Assembly: GCF_008000755.1 (NCBI RefSeq)
Contig: NZ_CP041690.1
Coordinates: 1,116,001-1,180,000 of the forward strand
Length of the DNA stretch: 64,000 nt
Source of the DNA: Youhaiella tibetensis
Lineage (GTDB): Bacteria > Pseudomonadota > Alphaproteobacteria > Rhizobiales > Devosiaceae
Reading direction: 5' to 3'
Shown: positions 53,647 through 62,564 of the stretch, piece by piece
Layout of the letters: every line of letters begins with the position of its first letter
Numbering within the stretch: position 1 is the first letter of the stretch
Program-made: the position numbers and the translations under genes
Notes under the pieces: model-generated
Told to the model about the DNA's origin: nothing
The model's database searches: none
What the model saw: only the letters and a program-made list of their open reading frames with translations

Positions 53647-54546
53647 ATGAAGGTGCTTCTTTTCGGGCCTGACGGGCAGGTGGGGCGAGCCTTGCAGGCA
53701 GCGCTTCCCGTTCTGGGGGGCGAGGTCGTCGCGGCCGGCCGCAGCCGGGCCGATTTCACCCGCCCCGGCGCGCTTGCCCAGGTCGTTGCCGCCGAACGGC
53801 CCGACGTCATCGTCAATGCCGCCGCCCACACCGCCGTCGACAAGGCCGAGTCCGAGCCGGACCTCGCCGAGCGCATCAACGCCCTGGCGCCTGCCGAGAT
53901 CGCCGCTGCCGCCGCCGCGCACCGCGCGACCCTCATCCACTATTCCACCGACTACGTTTTCGACGGCGCCGGGTCCACGGCCCATTCGGAGACCGATGCG
54001 ACCGCGCCACTGAGCGTTTATGGCCGCACCAAGCGGGAAGGGGAGGTCGCCGTCGCCGCGAGCGGCGCTCCTCATCTCATTTTCCGCACGAGCTGGGTCC
54101 ACGCGCCCGGCGGCAACAATTTCATCGCCAAGATGCTCTCGCTGGCGAGCGAGCGCGACGAATTGCGGGTCATCGACGATCAGGTCGGCGCGCCGACCAG
54201 CGCCGCGCTCATCGCCGACATTTCCGTCCGGGTCATGGCCGCCGCCATGGAGGGGCGCCCTCTGGCCAGCGGCATCTATCACCTCGTCTCATCAGGGGAG
54301 ACCACGTGGAACGGCTATGCCCGCTTCGTCATCGAGAACGCCATGCAGCGGGGTGTTGCCGTGAAGGCCACGCCCGATCGCGTTCTTCCCGTGCCGACCT
54401 CTGCCTTTCCCACCCCCGCCCGCCGCCCGCTCAACTCGCGCCTGTCTACGGCCAAGCTGCGTGCCGCGCTGGGTGTCGATCTTCCCGATTGGCGCATCGG
54501 CGTTCTTGAGACGCTCGAAGCCGTCATTGCGGGGCGGACGGCCTGA
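53647..54546 (+). CDS. rfbD: dTDP-4-dehydrorhamnose reductase family protein
   Basis: The 299-residue protein is a short-chain reductase of the RmlD family: FGPDGQVGRAL nucleotide motif, VIVNAAAHTAVDKAE, HYSTDYVFDG and the catalytic VYGRTKREGE. It makes dTDP-L-rhamnose from the 4-keto sugar. No rmlA, rmlB or rmlC is in the window. The start is ATG 53647; GTG 53635 would add four residues. Its last base is shared with the start of the next gene (stop TGA and ATG overlap), so it begins the polysaccharide cluster. Confidence 0.9.
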   Translation: MKVLLFGPDGQVGRALQAALPVLGGEVVAAGRSRADFTRPGALAQVVAAERPDVIVNAAAHTAVDKAESEPDLAERINALAPAEIAAAAAAHRATLIHYSTDYVFDGAGSTAHSETDATAPLSVYGRTKREGEVAVAASGAPHLIFRTSWVHAPGGNNFIAKMLSLASERDELRVIDDQVGAPTSAALIADISVRVMAAAMEGRPLASGIYHLVSSGETTWNGYARFVIENAMQRGVAVKATPDRVLPVPTSAFPTPARRPLNSRLSTAKLRAALGVDLPDWRIGVLETLEAVIAGRTA

Positions 54547-55718
54547 TGCGGCCCCTGCATGTCGGATTGCTCTGGCATGCGTTCGGTCATCCCAACCTGG
54601 GCGTCGATGCCCTGGCCCGCGCCAATGCGGCCCTCATCGGGGAGGCGGCTGCCTCCCTCGGCCTGCGGCCCACTTTCGTTACCCTTGGTTCCGCTGCGTC
54701 CGGCAATGCACCAATGCCCGCCGATGTTACCGCCGGCCCCCATCCCAGCATTCGCGAGCTGGCGCTGGGCAGGTCCCGCTTCCTGGAGGCCATCAGGCGC
54801 TGCGACATCGTCTTCGACATCGGCGAGGGCGATAGCTTCACCGATCTTTATGGCGCGCGCCGCTTTGCCTATCAGGCAGCAACCAAGTTTGCCGTTCTCG
54901 CCGCCGGCGTGCCCCTGGTTCTCTCGCCCCAAACCATCGGCCCGTTTACTGCTCCCCATCACCGCGCCATCGCCGCTTCGCTCCTGCGCCGGTCGCACGG
55001 CGTTCACGTGCGCGATGGCCTTTCGCGCGACTACGCCGCCTCCCTCGGTGTCGCCTCGCCCGCCGAGTTCACCGACACGGCCTTTGCCTTGCCCTACCGG
55101 CAGGCCGAGCGGGGCCGGCGTCCCCGCGTCGCCGTCAATGTTTCGGGCCTCCTCTGGAACCGCTCCGTCGCTACCCGGCTCGACTATCGCGCCTTCACCT
55201 GCGCGGTTCTCGACGCCTTCACCCCCACGTCCGACGCCGACCTCTATCTTTTCGCCCACGTCAACGGCGCGAGCGGCGCCGACACCGACGTGCCTCTGCT
55301 CGGCGAACTCTCGCGCCGCTACCCGCAGGCTCGGATTGCTCCGCTCTTTGCCACGTCGCAGGATGCCAAGAGCTTCCTTTCCGGCGTCGACTTCGTCGTC
55401 ACCGCCCGCATGCACGCGGCCATCGCGGCGTTCTCGTCTGGCGTTCCGGTCGTACCCGTCGCCTATAGCCGCAAGGTCAACGGCCTTTTCGCCAGTCTCG
55501 GCTACGATTGCTATGTCGACGCTCAATCGGACGATCTCGCCTCTGCGGTCGGCCGAACCCTCGAGGCTTATCGTCACCGCGCCGAGCGCGCCGGCCAGGT
55601 GGCGGCGGGCAGGGCGGTCGCCGCGCGTCGACTCGACGCCTACCGGTCCGAGCTGACCCGACTGCTTGCGGTCCTGCCGGTGGCCCAGCGCCGGAGCCGC
55701 CCCCATGACCCGGCATAA
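54546..55718 (+). CDS. Polysaccharide pyruvyl transferase family protein
   Basis: The 390-residue protein has the PS_pyruv_trans fold: GLLWHAFGHPNLGVDALA at the N-terminus, DIVFDIGEGDSFTDLYG, VPLVLSPQTIGPF, a GVHVRDGLSRDYAASLG middle and the late VVTARMHAAIAAFSSGVPVVPVAYS. Members add pyruvate ketals to sugars or act as related transferases using PEP. The start coincides with the rfbD stop and its end overlaps the flippase by 14 bp, so coupling is likely. The acceptor is unknown. Confidence 0.88.
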   Translation: MRPLHVGLLWHAFGHPNLGVDALARANAALIGEAAASLGLRPTFVTLGSAASGNAPMPADVTAGPHPSIRELALGRSRFLEAIRRCDIVFDIGEGDSFTDLYGARRFAYQAATKFAVLAAGVPLVLSPQTIGPFTAPHHRAIAASLLRRSHGVHVRDGLSRDYAASLGVASPAEFTDTAFALPYRQAERGRRPRVAVNVSGLLWNRSVATRLDYRAFTCAVLDAFTPTSDADLYLFAHVNGASGADTDVPLLGELSRRYPQARIAPLFATSQDAKSFLSGVDFVVTARMHAAIAAFSSGVPVVPVAYSRKVNGLFASLGYDCYVDAQSDDLASAVGRTLEAYRHRAERAGQVAAGRAVAARRLDAYRSELTRLLAVLPVAQRRSRPHDPA

Positions 55719-56940
55719 GGCGCTTCTCGCCATTTCGCTGCTGGCGCGGGCCGGCGCCGGGTTCGTCGGCCTCTTCGTCCTGGCCCGAGCCCTCGGTCCC
55801 GCCGACTACGGTCTCGTCGCCACGATCCTGGCCGGCGCATCCATCATTGCCCTGCTCACCGACTTCGGCTTTTCCATCAAGCTGCTGCGCGATGTCGGTG
55901 CCAGGCCCGAACGGGCAAGGGAGATCCTGGCCGACTGCTTTCGCGTCAAGACCGCGCTTGCGCTGCCGGCCACCGTCGTTGTGCTCGTTTTCCTCCTGCA
56001 CTGGCAGCCCGACGCTAACGCGCTGACGGCCTGCATCTTCCTCTACCTCTCGGTCATCGTTCTCTCCTATGGCGAGCTGGCGCTTGTCGGCCTGCGCGCC
56101 CTCGGCCACTTCCGGACCGAACTCAGGATCGTTCTCGCCGGCGCCGCGATCTTTGCCGCCTTCCTTGCGCTCGCGTTCTTCCTGCACGCGCCGTTCATCG
56201 GCTTCGCCACCGCCATTCTCCTGTCGCGCCTCATGCAATCGGCACTGGCTTTCTTCACCCTTTCAAGGGTCGTCCAGCTCGGCAACTGCCTCTCCGGCCC
56301 CGTGATCGGACCTCTGCGCGAAGCCGCCGGACTGGCGGCGGATACCATCCTCACGGCCCTTTCGGGGCAGATCGACGTGGTGCTGGTCAGCTTTACGCTG
56401 GGTCTGCACGCTACGGGCATCTACCAGGTCGCCGCCCGCGCCTCCTCCTACGCCATGCTCCCGTCCCAGGTGCTGGCAGGCGTTTACACGCCCGTCCTCT
56501 CGGCCCGGCACCACGTCCGCGACCGGGAGGCGCGCGCGCTCGAAGCCCGCATGCTCATCGAATTTCCGCTGCTGGGCGCCTTGTCCGCGCTGGTCATCGT
56601 TCTGGTGTTCCCCGCCCTCGCGCCGATCATCTTCGGCCACGCATTCGCCGTTCCCATGTCCGTCTGGACGGGTTTCGCCGCCTTCGTCTTCCTGCGCTTC
56701 TCGCTGGGCGCGCTCGGCATCGCGCTCGTCGCCAGGCGTGCGGTCAAGGTGCGTCTCCTCGGCCAGTCGCTGGGTGTGGCCACGCTCTGCACCGGTATGC
56801 TTGCGCTGCTCCCCGGCTGGGGTATCGTTGCCGCCCCCTGGGTCGCGGTGGCGGCAACGCTGGTTACGGCGCTGGTCTACTGCACTGCGCTTGGTCGCGG
56901 CTTCTGGCTCAGGCTGTCACATCGAGCAGGTGCCGCGTAA
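55705..56940 (+). CDS. Oligosaccharide flippase (Wzx-like)
   Basis: The 411-residue protein is highly hydrophobic with about twelve helices and resembles the polysaccharide flippase/MATE-like family: ARALGPADYGLVATILAG in the first repeat, DFGFSIKLLRDVG, and a second repeat with ATGIYQVAARASSYAMLP. It moves lipid-linked repeat units across the inner membrane. ATG 55705 lies inside the preceding gene's end. Its final 32 bases overlap tail-to-tail with the minus-strand SGNH gene. Confidence 0.87.
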   Translation: MTRHKALLAISLLARAGAGFVGLFVLARALGPADYGLVATILAGASIIALLTDFGFSIKLLRDVGARPERAREILADCFRVKTALALPATVVVLVFLLHWQPDANALTACIFLYLSVIVLSYGELALVGLRALGHFRTELRIVLAGAAIFAAFLALAFFLHAPFIGFATAILLSRLMQSALAFFTLSRVVQLGNCLSGPVIGPLREAAGLAADTILTALSGQIDVVLVSFTLGLHATGIYQVAARASSYAMLPSQVLAGVYTPVLSARHHVRDREARALEARMLIEFPLLGALSALVIVLVFPALAPIIFGHAFAVPMSVWTGFAAFVFLRFSLGALGIALVARRAVKVRLLGQSLGVATLCTGMLALLPGWGIVAAPWVAVAATLVTALVYCTALGRGFWLRLSHRAGAA

Positions 56941-58123
56941 CCGCCTGCGCTGTCCGCATGGCCAGGTAGTCGTGGCCCGCTTGCGTCGGATGGATCCCGT
57001 CCGACGAGATGTAGATGTTGGAATTGCCGGTTCCTGACGTCGCCCCCGTGCGCCCGGTGCCCCATTGCCAGTTGCCCGCCTTGGTATCGATATAGCGGAT
57101 ACGACCGGAGTCGATCGCCTCGCCCTGTGCAGCGACCGCCGCGGCGATAGCCGCGAAGATCGGGTCCGGCGTCACCAGCGCCGGTCCCGTCCAGGGGCCC
57201 ATCACCGTTACCCCTGCGAAGGGCAGGGCTTCAAGCAGGGCTGCAAGATAGGCCGTCGCATCCGCTTGCACGTCCGCCGCCACCTGGTCGGCATCGTTGA
57301 TACCCAGCGCCACCACCACCCAGTCCGGCGCATAGGCCGCGACATCCGCGCCTAGCTTCTGCAACGGGGTCTTGCCGCTCTGCTGGCCGGTCCTGCGATA
57401 GCCGATGCCGCTCTCCCCGTTCACCCAGGTATCGGCAATGCCCAACCGTTGCCCGACCTGATGGGCGAACCCGCCTCCGAGCTTGGTCGCCCCGGTGCCC
57501 ACCGTCACGCTGTCGCCCACGACCATCAGCCGAGGCCCATCCGTGCGTACCGGCCAAACCGAGTGGTTGGCGCCCACCGCCACGCCGCAGAAGCTGACAT
57601 AGAACCCGGTCTCGAACATGATCTTGCCGATCGGGGTCGACCCGTTGTCGATCTTGAGCCGCCGGTACGTCGAATCCGCCGTGATCGTCTGCACCGCAGC
57701 CGTCACCGGCTTGTCGTTGATCCAAAGCCGGTATTCGTTGCTGTTGCTTGCCGAGGCCAGTACCAGCAGTTCGATAGCCGGTGCATCGGTGGCGAATACA
57801 TAGGCGATCATGCTGCCGCGCCTGGCCCCGCTGGCGCCCTCCACGGCAGCCGGAAAATAGAGATCCTGCGCGGCATTGGTGAAGTAGCTCCATCCCACGC
57901 TGCTCACGCCGACCGCCGAGCGCAGGACCCCGTCTGTGAATGTCGTGCTCGGCGTCAGGATCTGCTGCGTGGTGCCGGAAAGCGTGGTGGCCACGTTCCC
58001 CGCACTGAGCGTGATCGTTGGCGGGGAAGCCATGTCCACCAGGCTGCCGCCCCGGACGGCCTGCCGCAGCATCCGGTCGGCCTTGTAGCGTAACGTGTCC
58101 TCGAGCGGTCGCGTAAGGATCAT
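56909..58123 (-). CDS. SGNH/GDSL hydrolase with N-terminal beta domain
   Basis: The 404-residue protein has two parts: residues 1-190, a beta-rich region (TLSAGNVATTLSGTTQQIL) that may bind carbohydrate, and residues 195-404, an SGNH hydrolase with Ser205 in VVGDSVTVGTG, Gly in NGESGIGY, Asn in LGINDADQ and Asp375-His378 in DGIHPTQAGH. SGNH enzymes hydrolyse esters, here possibly acyl groups on polysaccharide. There is no signal peptide. It lies on the strand opposite to the cluster and overlaps a 52-residue gene by ATGA; the pair recalls phage tail or accessory modules, so it may be a transferred unit. Confidence 0.85.
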   Translation of the reverse strand: MILTRPLEDTLRYKADRMLRQAVRGGSLVDMASPPTITLSAGNVATTLSGTTQQILTPSTTFTDGVLRSAVGVSSVGWSYFTNAAQDLYFPAAVEGASGARRGSMIAYVFATDAPAIELLVLASASNSNEYRLWINDKPVTAAVQTITADSTYRRLKIDNGSTPIGKIMFETGFYVSFCGVAVGANHSVWPVRTDGPRLMVVGDSVTVGTGATKLGGGFAHQVGQRLGIADTWVNGESGIGYRRTGQQSGKTPLQKLGADVAAYAPDWVVVALGINDADQVAADVQADATAYLAALLEALPFAGVTVMGPWTGPALVTPDPIFAAIAAAVAAQGEAIDSGRIRYIDTKAGNWQWGTGRTGATSGTGNSNIYISSDGIHPTQAGHDYLAMRTAQAVTRHLLDVTA

Positions 58124-58278
58124 CGCATTTCTCCCAGCAGCACGGCGCCATCCCGGTCGGTGAGGTAGCGGCCGTCGCGGTCGGTCAGCGCCACGCGACC
58201 CGCCGGCACGCGAAGCATGACCCGCGGGCGGAAAAGGCTGGTCTTTGAGGGGCTCAGGCCCAGGCCGATGGCTGTCAT
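58120..58278 (-). CDS. Small 52-residue protein coupled to the SGNH hydrolase gene
   Basis: This 52-residue product is too short for domain calls. It ends with two copies of a TDRDG motif (VALTDRDGRYLTDRDGAVLL), a pattern seen in small proteins next to phage tail genes as far as I recall. ATG 58278 has GGAGG upstream, and the stop overlaps the SGNH start by ATGA, both strong signs of translation. The function is unknown; it may assist folding or docking of the hydrolase. Confidence 0.7.
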   Translation of the reverse strand: MTAIGLGLSPSKTSLFRPRVMLRVPAGRVALTDRDGRYLTDRDGAVLLGEMR

Positions 58279-58449
58279 CGCTGGTCGCCTCCTTGGGAAT
58301 AATGCTGGTCGGTCATCTCGCGTCTCCAAACGTGAAGACCCAAGGGTAAGGCTGCCCCGCCTCGCGGGGATAAGTGGACTGAATCACTCAAAAAGCGTGA
58401 CGCCGCCGCCGCGCTTTGGCATGGTCGGGCAGGGATTGGGGGCCGGCTC

Positions 58450-59679
58450 ATGGCGCAGGAGGCAACGCAGGGCGAGGGCGGCGCTATCACGCGCCTGCGA
58501 CATGTGGCGCCCATGCTCGAGATGACGCTCGCTATCCTTTACGCGCTCGCCCACCTGCTGTTCTTCTCGACCCTTGCCAATGCCATCCTGCCTGGCCTCG
58601 ATCGCCTGGCGCTCCTGGCCATGGCGTTTGCCATCGCCTGCGCCATCACCTTGGCCGCCTGGCGCGGTCGCTGGCTCGCCGCGGGCCTCGCCATCGCCGC
58701 ACTCGGGCTCGTCGCGGTCCAACTCGTGGTCTTCTCGCATCTGGCCCAGGTGCCGGTGAACTGGAATGCCGGGCTTTCCTATACCGTGCTCGCCGGCTTC
58801 ATCGTCTTCTTCAATGCCCGCCACCACCTGTCGCTGGTCCTGCGCATCCTCGTCGCGCTCGCGCTGGCCTATTGCGTCGCCTACGCTCTCTTTTCCGATC
58901 GCCTGGTCGAACTCGGCGGCCTGGGCACACAGGTCCTCGCCGGGGATAACCGCGGCCCGCGCCTCGTCCTGGCCAATGGCTACGCCGCGCTCGCCGTTTT
59001 CGCCTGCCTCGTCCGGCTCAGGTCGCATCCGGTCGATTGGCGCTGGCTTGCGCTTCTGGCGCTGGTGCTTCTGGCGCTGGTCGAGGCGCAGTCGCGCACC
59101 TTTTCGGTGCTTGCCGCGATGGTCGGGGCATTCTACCTGCTGGGCCTCCTCAGCGGCACCGTGCGTTGGGCGCTGGCCTTCGTGTTCACCCTGTTGCTGG
59201 CGGTGGTGCTGTCCGGCGCGGCGCTGCCCGGTTGGAACCCGTTCGGCTTCTTCGTCTTCGATCCCTCGGGGGCGGTGAGGGCCGGCGCCTATGCGCTTTT
59301 CCAGCCCTATCTTGCCGATAATCCCGTGACCGGCATCGGCCTGCCGCCCGATCGGGCGGCCTTCGAGGCCTTTGTCGGCCGGCCCTATGTCTATTGGGAG
59401 GATCTGGGCGCCTTCGGCATCTGGGCGGCCTTCGGTGCCTGGGGGCTGATCGCGTTTCTGCTCCTCGCCTATCGCAGCATTTTCGGCATCCCCGTGCGCG
59501 GACCCGACGCGATGGCGGTGTCGCTGGCGGCACTCACCGCAGCGCTATTCGGCATCCTCTCCCCCACGCTCTGGAGCGGCAGCGGCTCATTGCTCGCCAA
59601 TCTGGTGGTCGCCTCGTGCCTCGCCGGCCGGCAAGCCTTCGGCCGTCCGCTCGACGCCGGCGACGAGCTGGCCGTATAG
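58450..59679 (+). CDS. O-antigen ligase/polymerase-like membrane protein
   Basis: The 409-residue protein has ten to twelve hydrophobic helices and a large periplasmic loop between about residues 275 and 320 (FVFDPSGAVRAGAYALFQPY, DNPVTGIGLPPDRAAFEAF), the usual place of the Wzy_C (O-antigen ligase) loop. It likely polymerises or ligates repeat units in the periplasm. ATG 58450. Its last 93 bases overlap the end of the glycosyltransferase gene on the minus strand. There is a 120-bp gap before it with no gene. Confidence 0.82.
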   Translation: MAQEATQGEGGAITRLRHVAPMLEMTLAILYALAHLLFFSTLANAILPGLDRLALLAMAFAIACAITLAAWRGRWLAAGLAIAALGLVAVQLVVFSHLAQVPVNWNAGLSYTVLAGFIVFFNARHHLSLVLRILVALALAYCVAYALFSDRLVELGGLGTQVLAGDNRGPRLVLANGYAALAVFACLVRLRSHPVDWRWLALLALVLLALVEAQSRTFSVLAAMVGAFYLLGLLSGTVRWALAFVFTLLLAVVLSGAALPGWNPFGFFVFDPSGAVRAGAYALFQPYLADNPVTGIGLPPDRAAFEAFVGRPYVYWEDLGAFGIWAAFGAWGLIAFLLLAYRSIFGIPVRGPDAMAVSLAALTAALFGILSPTLWSGSGSLLANLVVASCLAGRQAFGRPLDAGDELAV

Positions 59680-60735
59680 CGCCAGTAGCCGCCGCATATA
59701 TCGGTCGATATCGTAAGTCCGCTCGTAGAGCTGGCGGCCGCCGCGCGCAAGCCGCAGCGCGAGCGCCGGGTCGCGCGCCAGGCGCTCCATGGCATCCGCC
59801 AGCGCCACCGGCTCTCCCGGCGGCACCAGCAGGGCGCTCTCGCCGTCGCGCAGCGTCTCGGGGATGATGCCCACAGGGGTGGCGATCACCGGCAGCCCTG
59901 CCGCCAATGCCTCGATGATGGCCATGGGCATGCCCTCCTGCCGTGAAGCCAGCACCAGCGCGTCGCTCCTGCGATGCAGCTCGAGCAGTCGTTCGGGCGC
60001 GAGCCAGCCGGCAAAATGCACCTGCGCCCCGATGCCAAGCTCCCCGGCGAGATGCCGGTAGACATCCTGCGGTCCTTCGCCGGCCAGTGTCGCGCTGGCC
60101 GCCATGCCCCGCTCGGCGAGCAGGGCAATTGCCGCCAGCACGACTTCCGTTCCCTTGCGCTGCGAAAGCGCGGCCGGCACCAGAAGGCGCATCCCGCTAC
60201 GCGCATCCCGCCGCGCGAGACCTCGGTCGGCGCAGGCGTTGCGGAGTACGGCGACCTTGTCTGCGGGCACCGCAAGTTCCTCCATCAGCAACCTTCGCGT
60301 CCGCTCGCCGAGCACCAGGTTGAGGTCCGCCAGCCGCACCGTCTGCGCGACGAAGGCCCGGATCGGCCCTTCGCTGCCGCGAACGAAGGGTTCTATCCGC
60401 GCGCCGTGGTGATGCAGCACTACCCGCATTCCCAGCAACCGTCCCAGCCGCAGCAAGAGCCCCTTGCGCAGGAAACTGCCGCCCTCCGAGACATGGAGAT
60501 GGAGGATTTCCGCGCCCGTACTCGCCCGCAGCCAGATCAGCGCCAACCCCGCCACGACCAGCCGCGCCGGCCAGAGCCACCTGGCCCTTGCGCCCCAGGG
60601 ATCGACCACCAGGACGCGCGTACCGGGAGCGTGCTCGGCCAGCCAGGCTTCGATGGCCCGCGTCACCGAGCCGATGCCGCCCCCGCGCGACCGGCCGCCC
60701 GGCGAGACGATGACGATGGCCCGCGGCGCGTTCAT
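59587..60735 (-). CDS. Glycosyltransferase family 4 protein
   Basis: The 382-residue protein is a GT-B fold transferase: SPGGRSRGGGIGSVTRAIEA at the N-terminus, EILHLHVSEGGSFLRKG, LVPAALSQRKGTEVVLAAIA starting the C-terminal half, and the nucleotide-sugar site with ASRQEGMPMAIIEALAAGLP. Donor and acceptor are unknown. ATG 60735 overlaps the stop of the WecG-like gene by ATGA. Its C-terminus (ERTAEGLPAGEARGDHQ) runs 93 bp into the end of the polymerase-like gene on the other strand, which is unusually long for real genes, though both frames look intact. Confidence 0.9.
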   Translation of the reverse strand: MNAPRAIVIVSPGGRSRGGGIGSVTRAIEAWLAEHAPGTRVLVVDPWGARARWLWPARLVVAGLALIWLRASTGAEILHLHVSEGGSFLRKGLLLRLGRLLGMRVVLHHHGARIEPFVRGSEGPIRAFVAQTVRLADLNLVLGERTRRLLMEELAVPADKVAVLRNACADRGLARRDARSGMRLLVPAALSQRKGTEVVLAAIALLAERGMAASATLAGEGPQDVYRHLAGELGIGAQVHFAGWLAPERLLELHRRSDALVLASRQEGMPMAIIEALAAGLPVIATPVGIIPETLRDGESALLVPPGEPVALADAMERLARDPALALRLARGGRQLYERTYDIDRYMRRLLALYGQLVAGVERTAEGLPAGEARGDHQIGEQ

Positions 60736-61469
60736 GGTCGTGCCTCCCAGCGCAGCCGTGCGACCGTGAGCGCGAAATGCCCGCCGCCCCCGACGTAGCG
60801 CGGCGCCAACCGTCGGGGCTCCTGCGCCAGTCGAAACATCCACTCGAGCCGCGCCGATTGCAGCCAGCGCGGTGCCCGCCGGAACCGCCCGGCCCAGAAG
60901 TCGAGCACCGCGCCGCCATTGATGATGAGGCACGGCCAGTCGGCCAGCCGCGAGAGCTGCGCAGCCACGCGCTCCTGGCGCGGCATGCCCATGCCCAGCA
61001 CCACGATCCCGGGCCGCACCCGCTGGAAGATTTCCTCGTAGACTGCCTCGTCCTCAAACCCGTCGGCGCTTGCCGCGACCGCGCAGCCCAATGCCGAAGC
61101 CCGCTTGGTGGCGAGATCGAGCCAGGGCTCGCACGTTCCGAAAAGCGCGGCCCGTCGACCGGCGGCGCCGGCCAGAAGTCGCGGAATGAAATCGGTGCCA
61201 TTGGCGTTTCGGCCTGGATCGGTCCCGATGAGCCGCAACGCCACCTCGATACCCACGCCGTCGCGCAGCAGCAGGTCGGCGCCACACAGGTCGCTGCGGA
61301 ACCCAAGATCGTCCCGCGCCAGGTTGAGCGCGTTCTGGTTGACGAACGATACGACCGTGGGCCGATCCCTCGACAGCAGCGCTTCGATCAGCGCCGTTTC
61401 CTCGGTTGCCGATGCAACGATCGTCACCCGATCGAGCAGCCTGCGCAGTTCCTCAAGGTCGCATGCCAT
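60732..61469 (-). CDS. WecG/TagA/CpsF family glycosyltransferase
   Basis: The 245-residue protein matches the GT26 family: VSFVNQNALNLARDD, LRDGVGIEVALRLIG, NGTDFIPRLL, AALFGTCEPWLDLA, and RPGIVVLGMGMPRQE with ADWPCLIINGGAVLDFWAG. GT26 enzymes add the second sugar (ManNAc, ManNAcA or Glc type) to a lipid-linked first sugar in polysaccharide synthesis. ATG 61469 has a GGAGG site. It overlaps the GT4 gene by 4 bp and is 23 bp after the GT2 gene. Confidence 0.92.
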   Translation of the reverse strand: MACDLEELRRLLDRVTIVASATEETALIEALLSRDRPTVVSFVNQNALNLARDDLGFRSDLCGADLLLRDGVGIEVALRLIGTDPGRNANGTDFIPRLLAGAAGRRAALFGTCEPWLDLATKRASALGCAVAASADGFEDEAVYEEIFQRVRPGIVVLGMGMPRQERVAAQLSRLADWPCLIINGGAVLDFWAGRFRRAPRWLQSARLEWMFRLAQEPRRLAPRYVGGGGHFALTVARLRWEARP

Positions 61470-61492
61470 CGCCCCCCTCCTGGCATTGGTCC

Positions 61493-62431
61493 TCACGTCA
61501 CGAACGGCAACCCCGCGATTGCGCGAAGCAGAAGCGTCGCCCGCTCCCACCGCCCGCGCACGACATTCGCGGCGACCCTGCGGCCCAGATCGGCATAGAC
61601 GAAGGGCAGCGACACCCGCGAATGTCGCCAGCAGAACTTCACCCGGTTGCGCGTCAGGTAGTAGGTCGAGAGCGCCGACCCCTCGCCGTGGTCGCTGGTC
61701 CCGATCGACGCGCCGACCCGATGGCGCACGATCGCCTGCGGCGCGTAGCCGAGCCGGAACCGCCCGCGGGCGCGAACCCACCAGTCCAGTTCTTCCCAAT
61801 AGAGGAAATAGTCCTCGCTCATCGGCCCGACGGCTTGGAGGAACGCCCGGGTCACCAGCACCGAGGCGCCGCTGACATAGCCCATTTCGCGTTCGATGGC
61901 CGCGCGTTCGACGCGCGCGTCGACCCGGCCCATGCCCCCGATGGCGCTGCCGCGACCCTTGAGCCGGCTGAACCTGCCTCCGCCCCGCGTCTGCACCCGT
62001 CCATTGCCATCCGCGTAGACGAGCGTTGCCCCGCAAAGGCCGATCCGGCCGTCTTCGGCCACCCTCCGACGCAACCAGTCGAGCGCGTCCGGCGCCGGCT
62101 CGCAATCGTTGTTGAGGATCCAGAAATGCGCGAAGCCGCGCGTCAGCGCGTGGCGCAGTCCCACATTGTTGCCTCCGGCATAGCCGAGGTTTCCACCGGT
62201 CTCGAGCAGCGTCACCTCGATCGGCTGCCGGCCGCAACCCTGGCGTTGCGCATTGAGCGATGGCAGCGACCGCGCGATCCAGCGCCGTAACCTCTCCGGC
62301 GAGCCGTCGCTCGAAGCGTTGTCGCAGACGATGATGGAATAGTCGTCGGCATCAAGCCGGAGCAGGCTGTGCAGGCACCGTTCGGTGTCGGCCCAGCCGT
62401 TCCAGTTCAGTACGATGACCGCCGTCTCCAA
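61493..62431 (-). CDS. Glycosyltransferase family 2 protein
   Basis: The 312-residue protein has the GT-A fold: VIVLNWNGWADTERCLHSLL, IIVCDNASSDGSPE, GNLGYAGGNNVGL, LNNDCEPAPDALDW (the metal-binding Asp) and a late YFLYWEELDWWVRARGRF. It resembles rhamnosyltransferase-like GT2 enzymes. Starts are TTG at 62431 (GGGGG upstream, normal N-terminus METAVIVLNW) or TTG at 62443 four codons earlier. It lies at the head of a three-gene minus-strand run, divergent from the next transferase. Confidence 0.89.
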   Translation of the reverse strand: METAVIVLNWNGWADTERCLHSLLRLDADDYSIIVCDNASSDGSPERLRRWIARSLPSLNAQRQGCGRQPIEVTLLETGGNLGYAGGNNVGLRHALTRGFAHFWILNNDCEPAPDALDWLRRRVAEDGRIGLCGATLVYADGNGRVQTRGGGRFSRLKGRGSAIGGMGRVDARVERAAIEREMGYVSGASVLVTRAFLQAVGPMSEDYFLYWEELDWWVRARGRFRLGYAPQAIVRHRVGASIGTSDHGEGSALSTYYLTRNRVKFCWRHSRVSLPFVYADLGRRVAANVVRGRWERATLLLRAIAGLPFVT

Positions 62432-62564
62432 GATGGCCCCCAAGCCGTCAATTCCGGCAAAGCCTAGCGCGCTGCCATTGCCTCTGGCTCTTGTGATTTA
62501 TGCCAATTGTGGCCCGGGTCGATCGGTTGTCCCCTGAGCGCGCGAGCATGCCAAGGGGGCGGAA

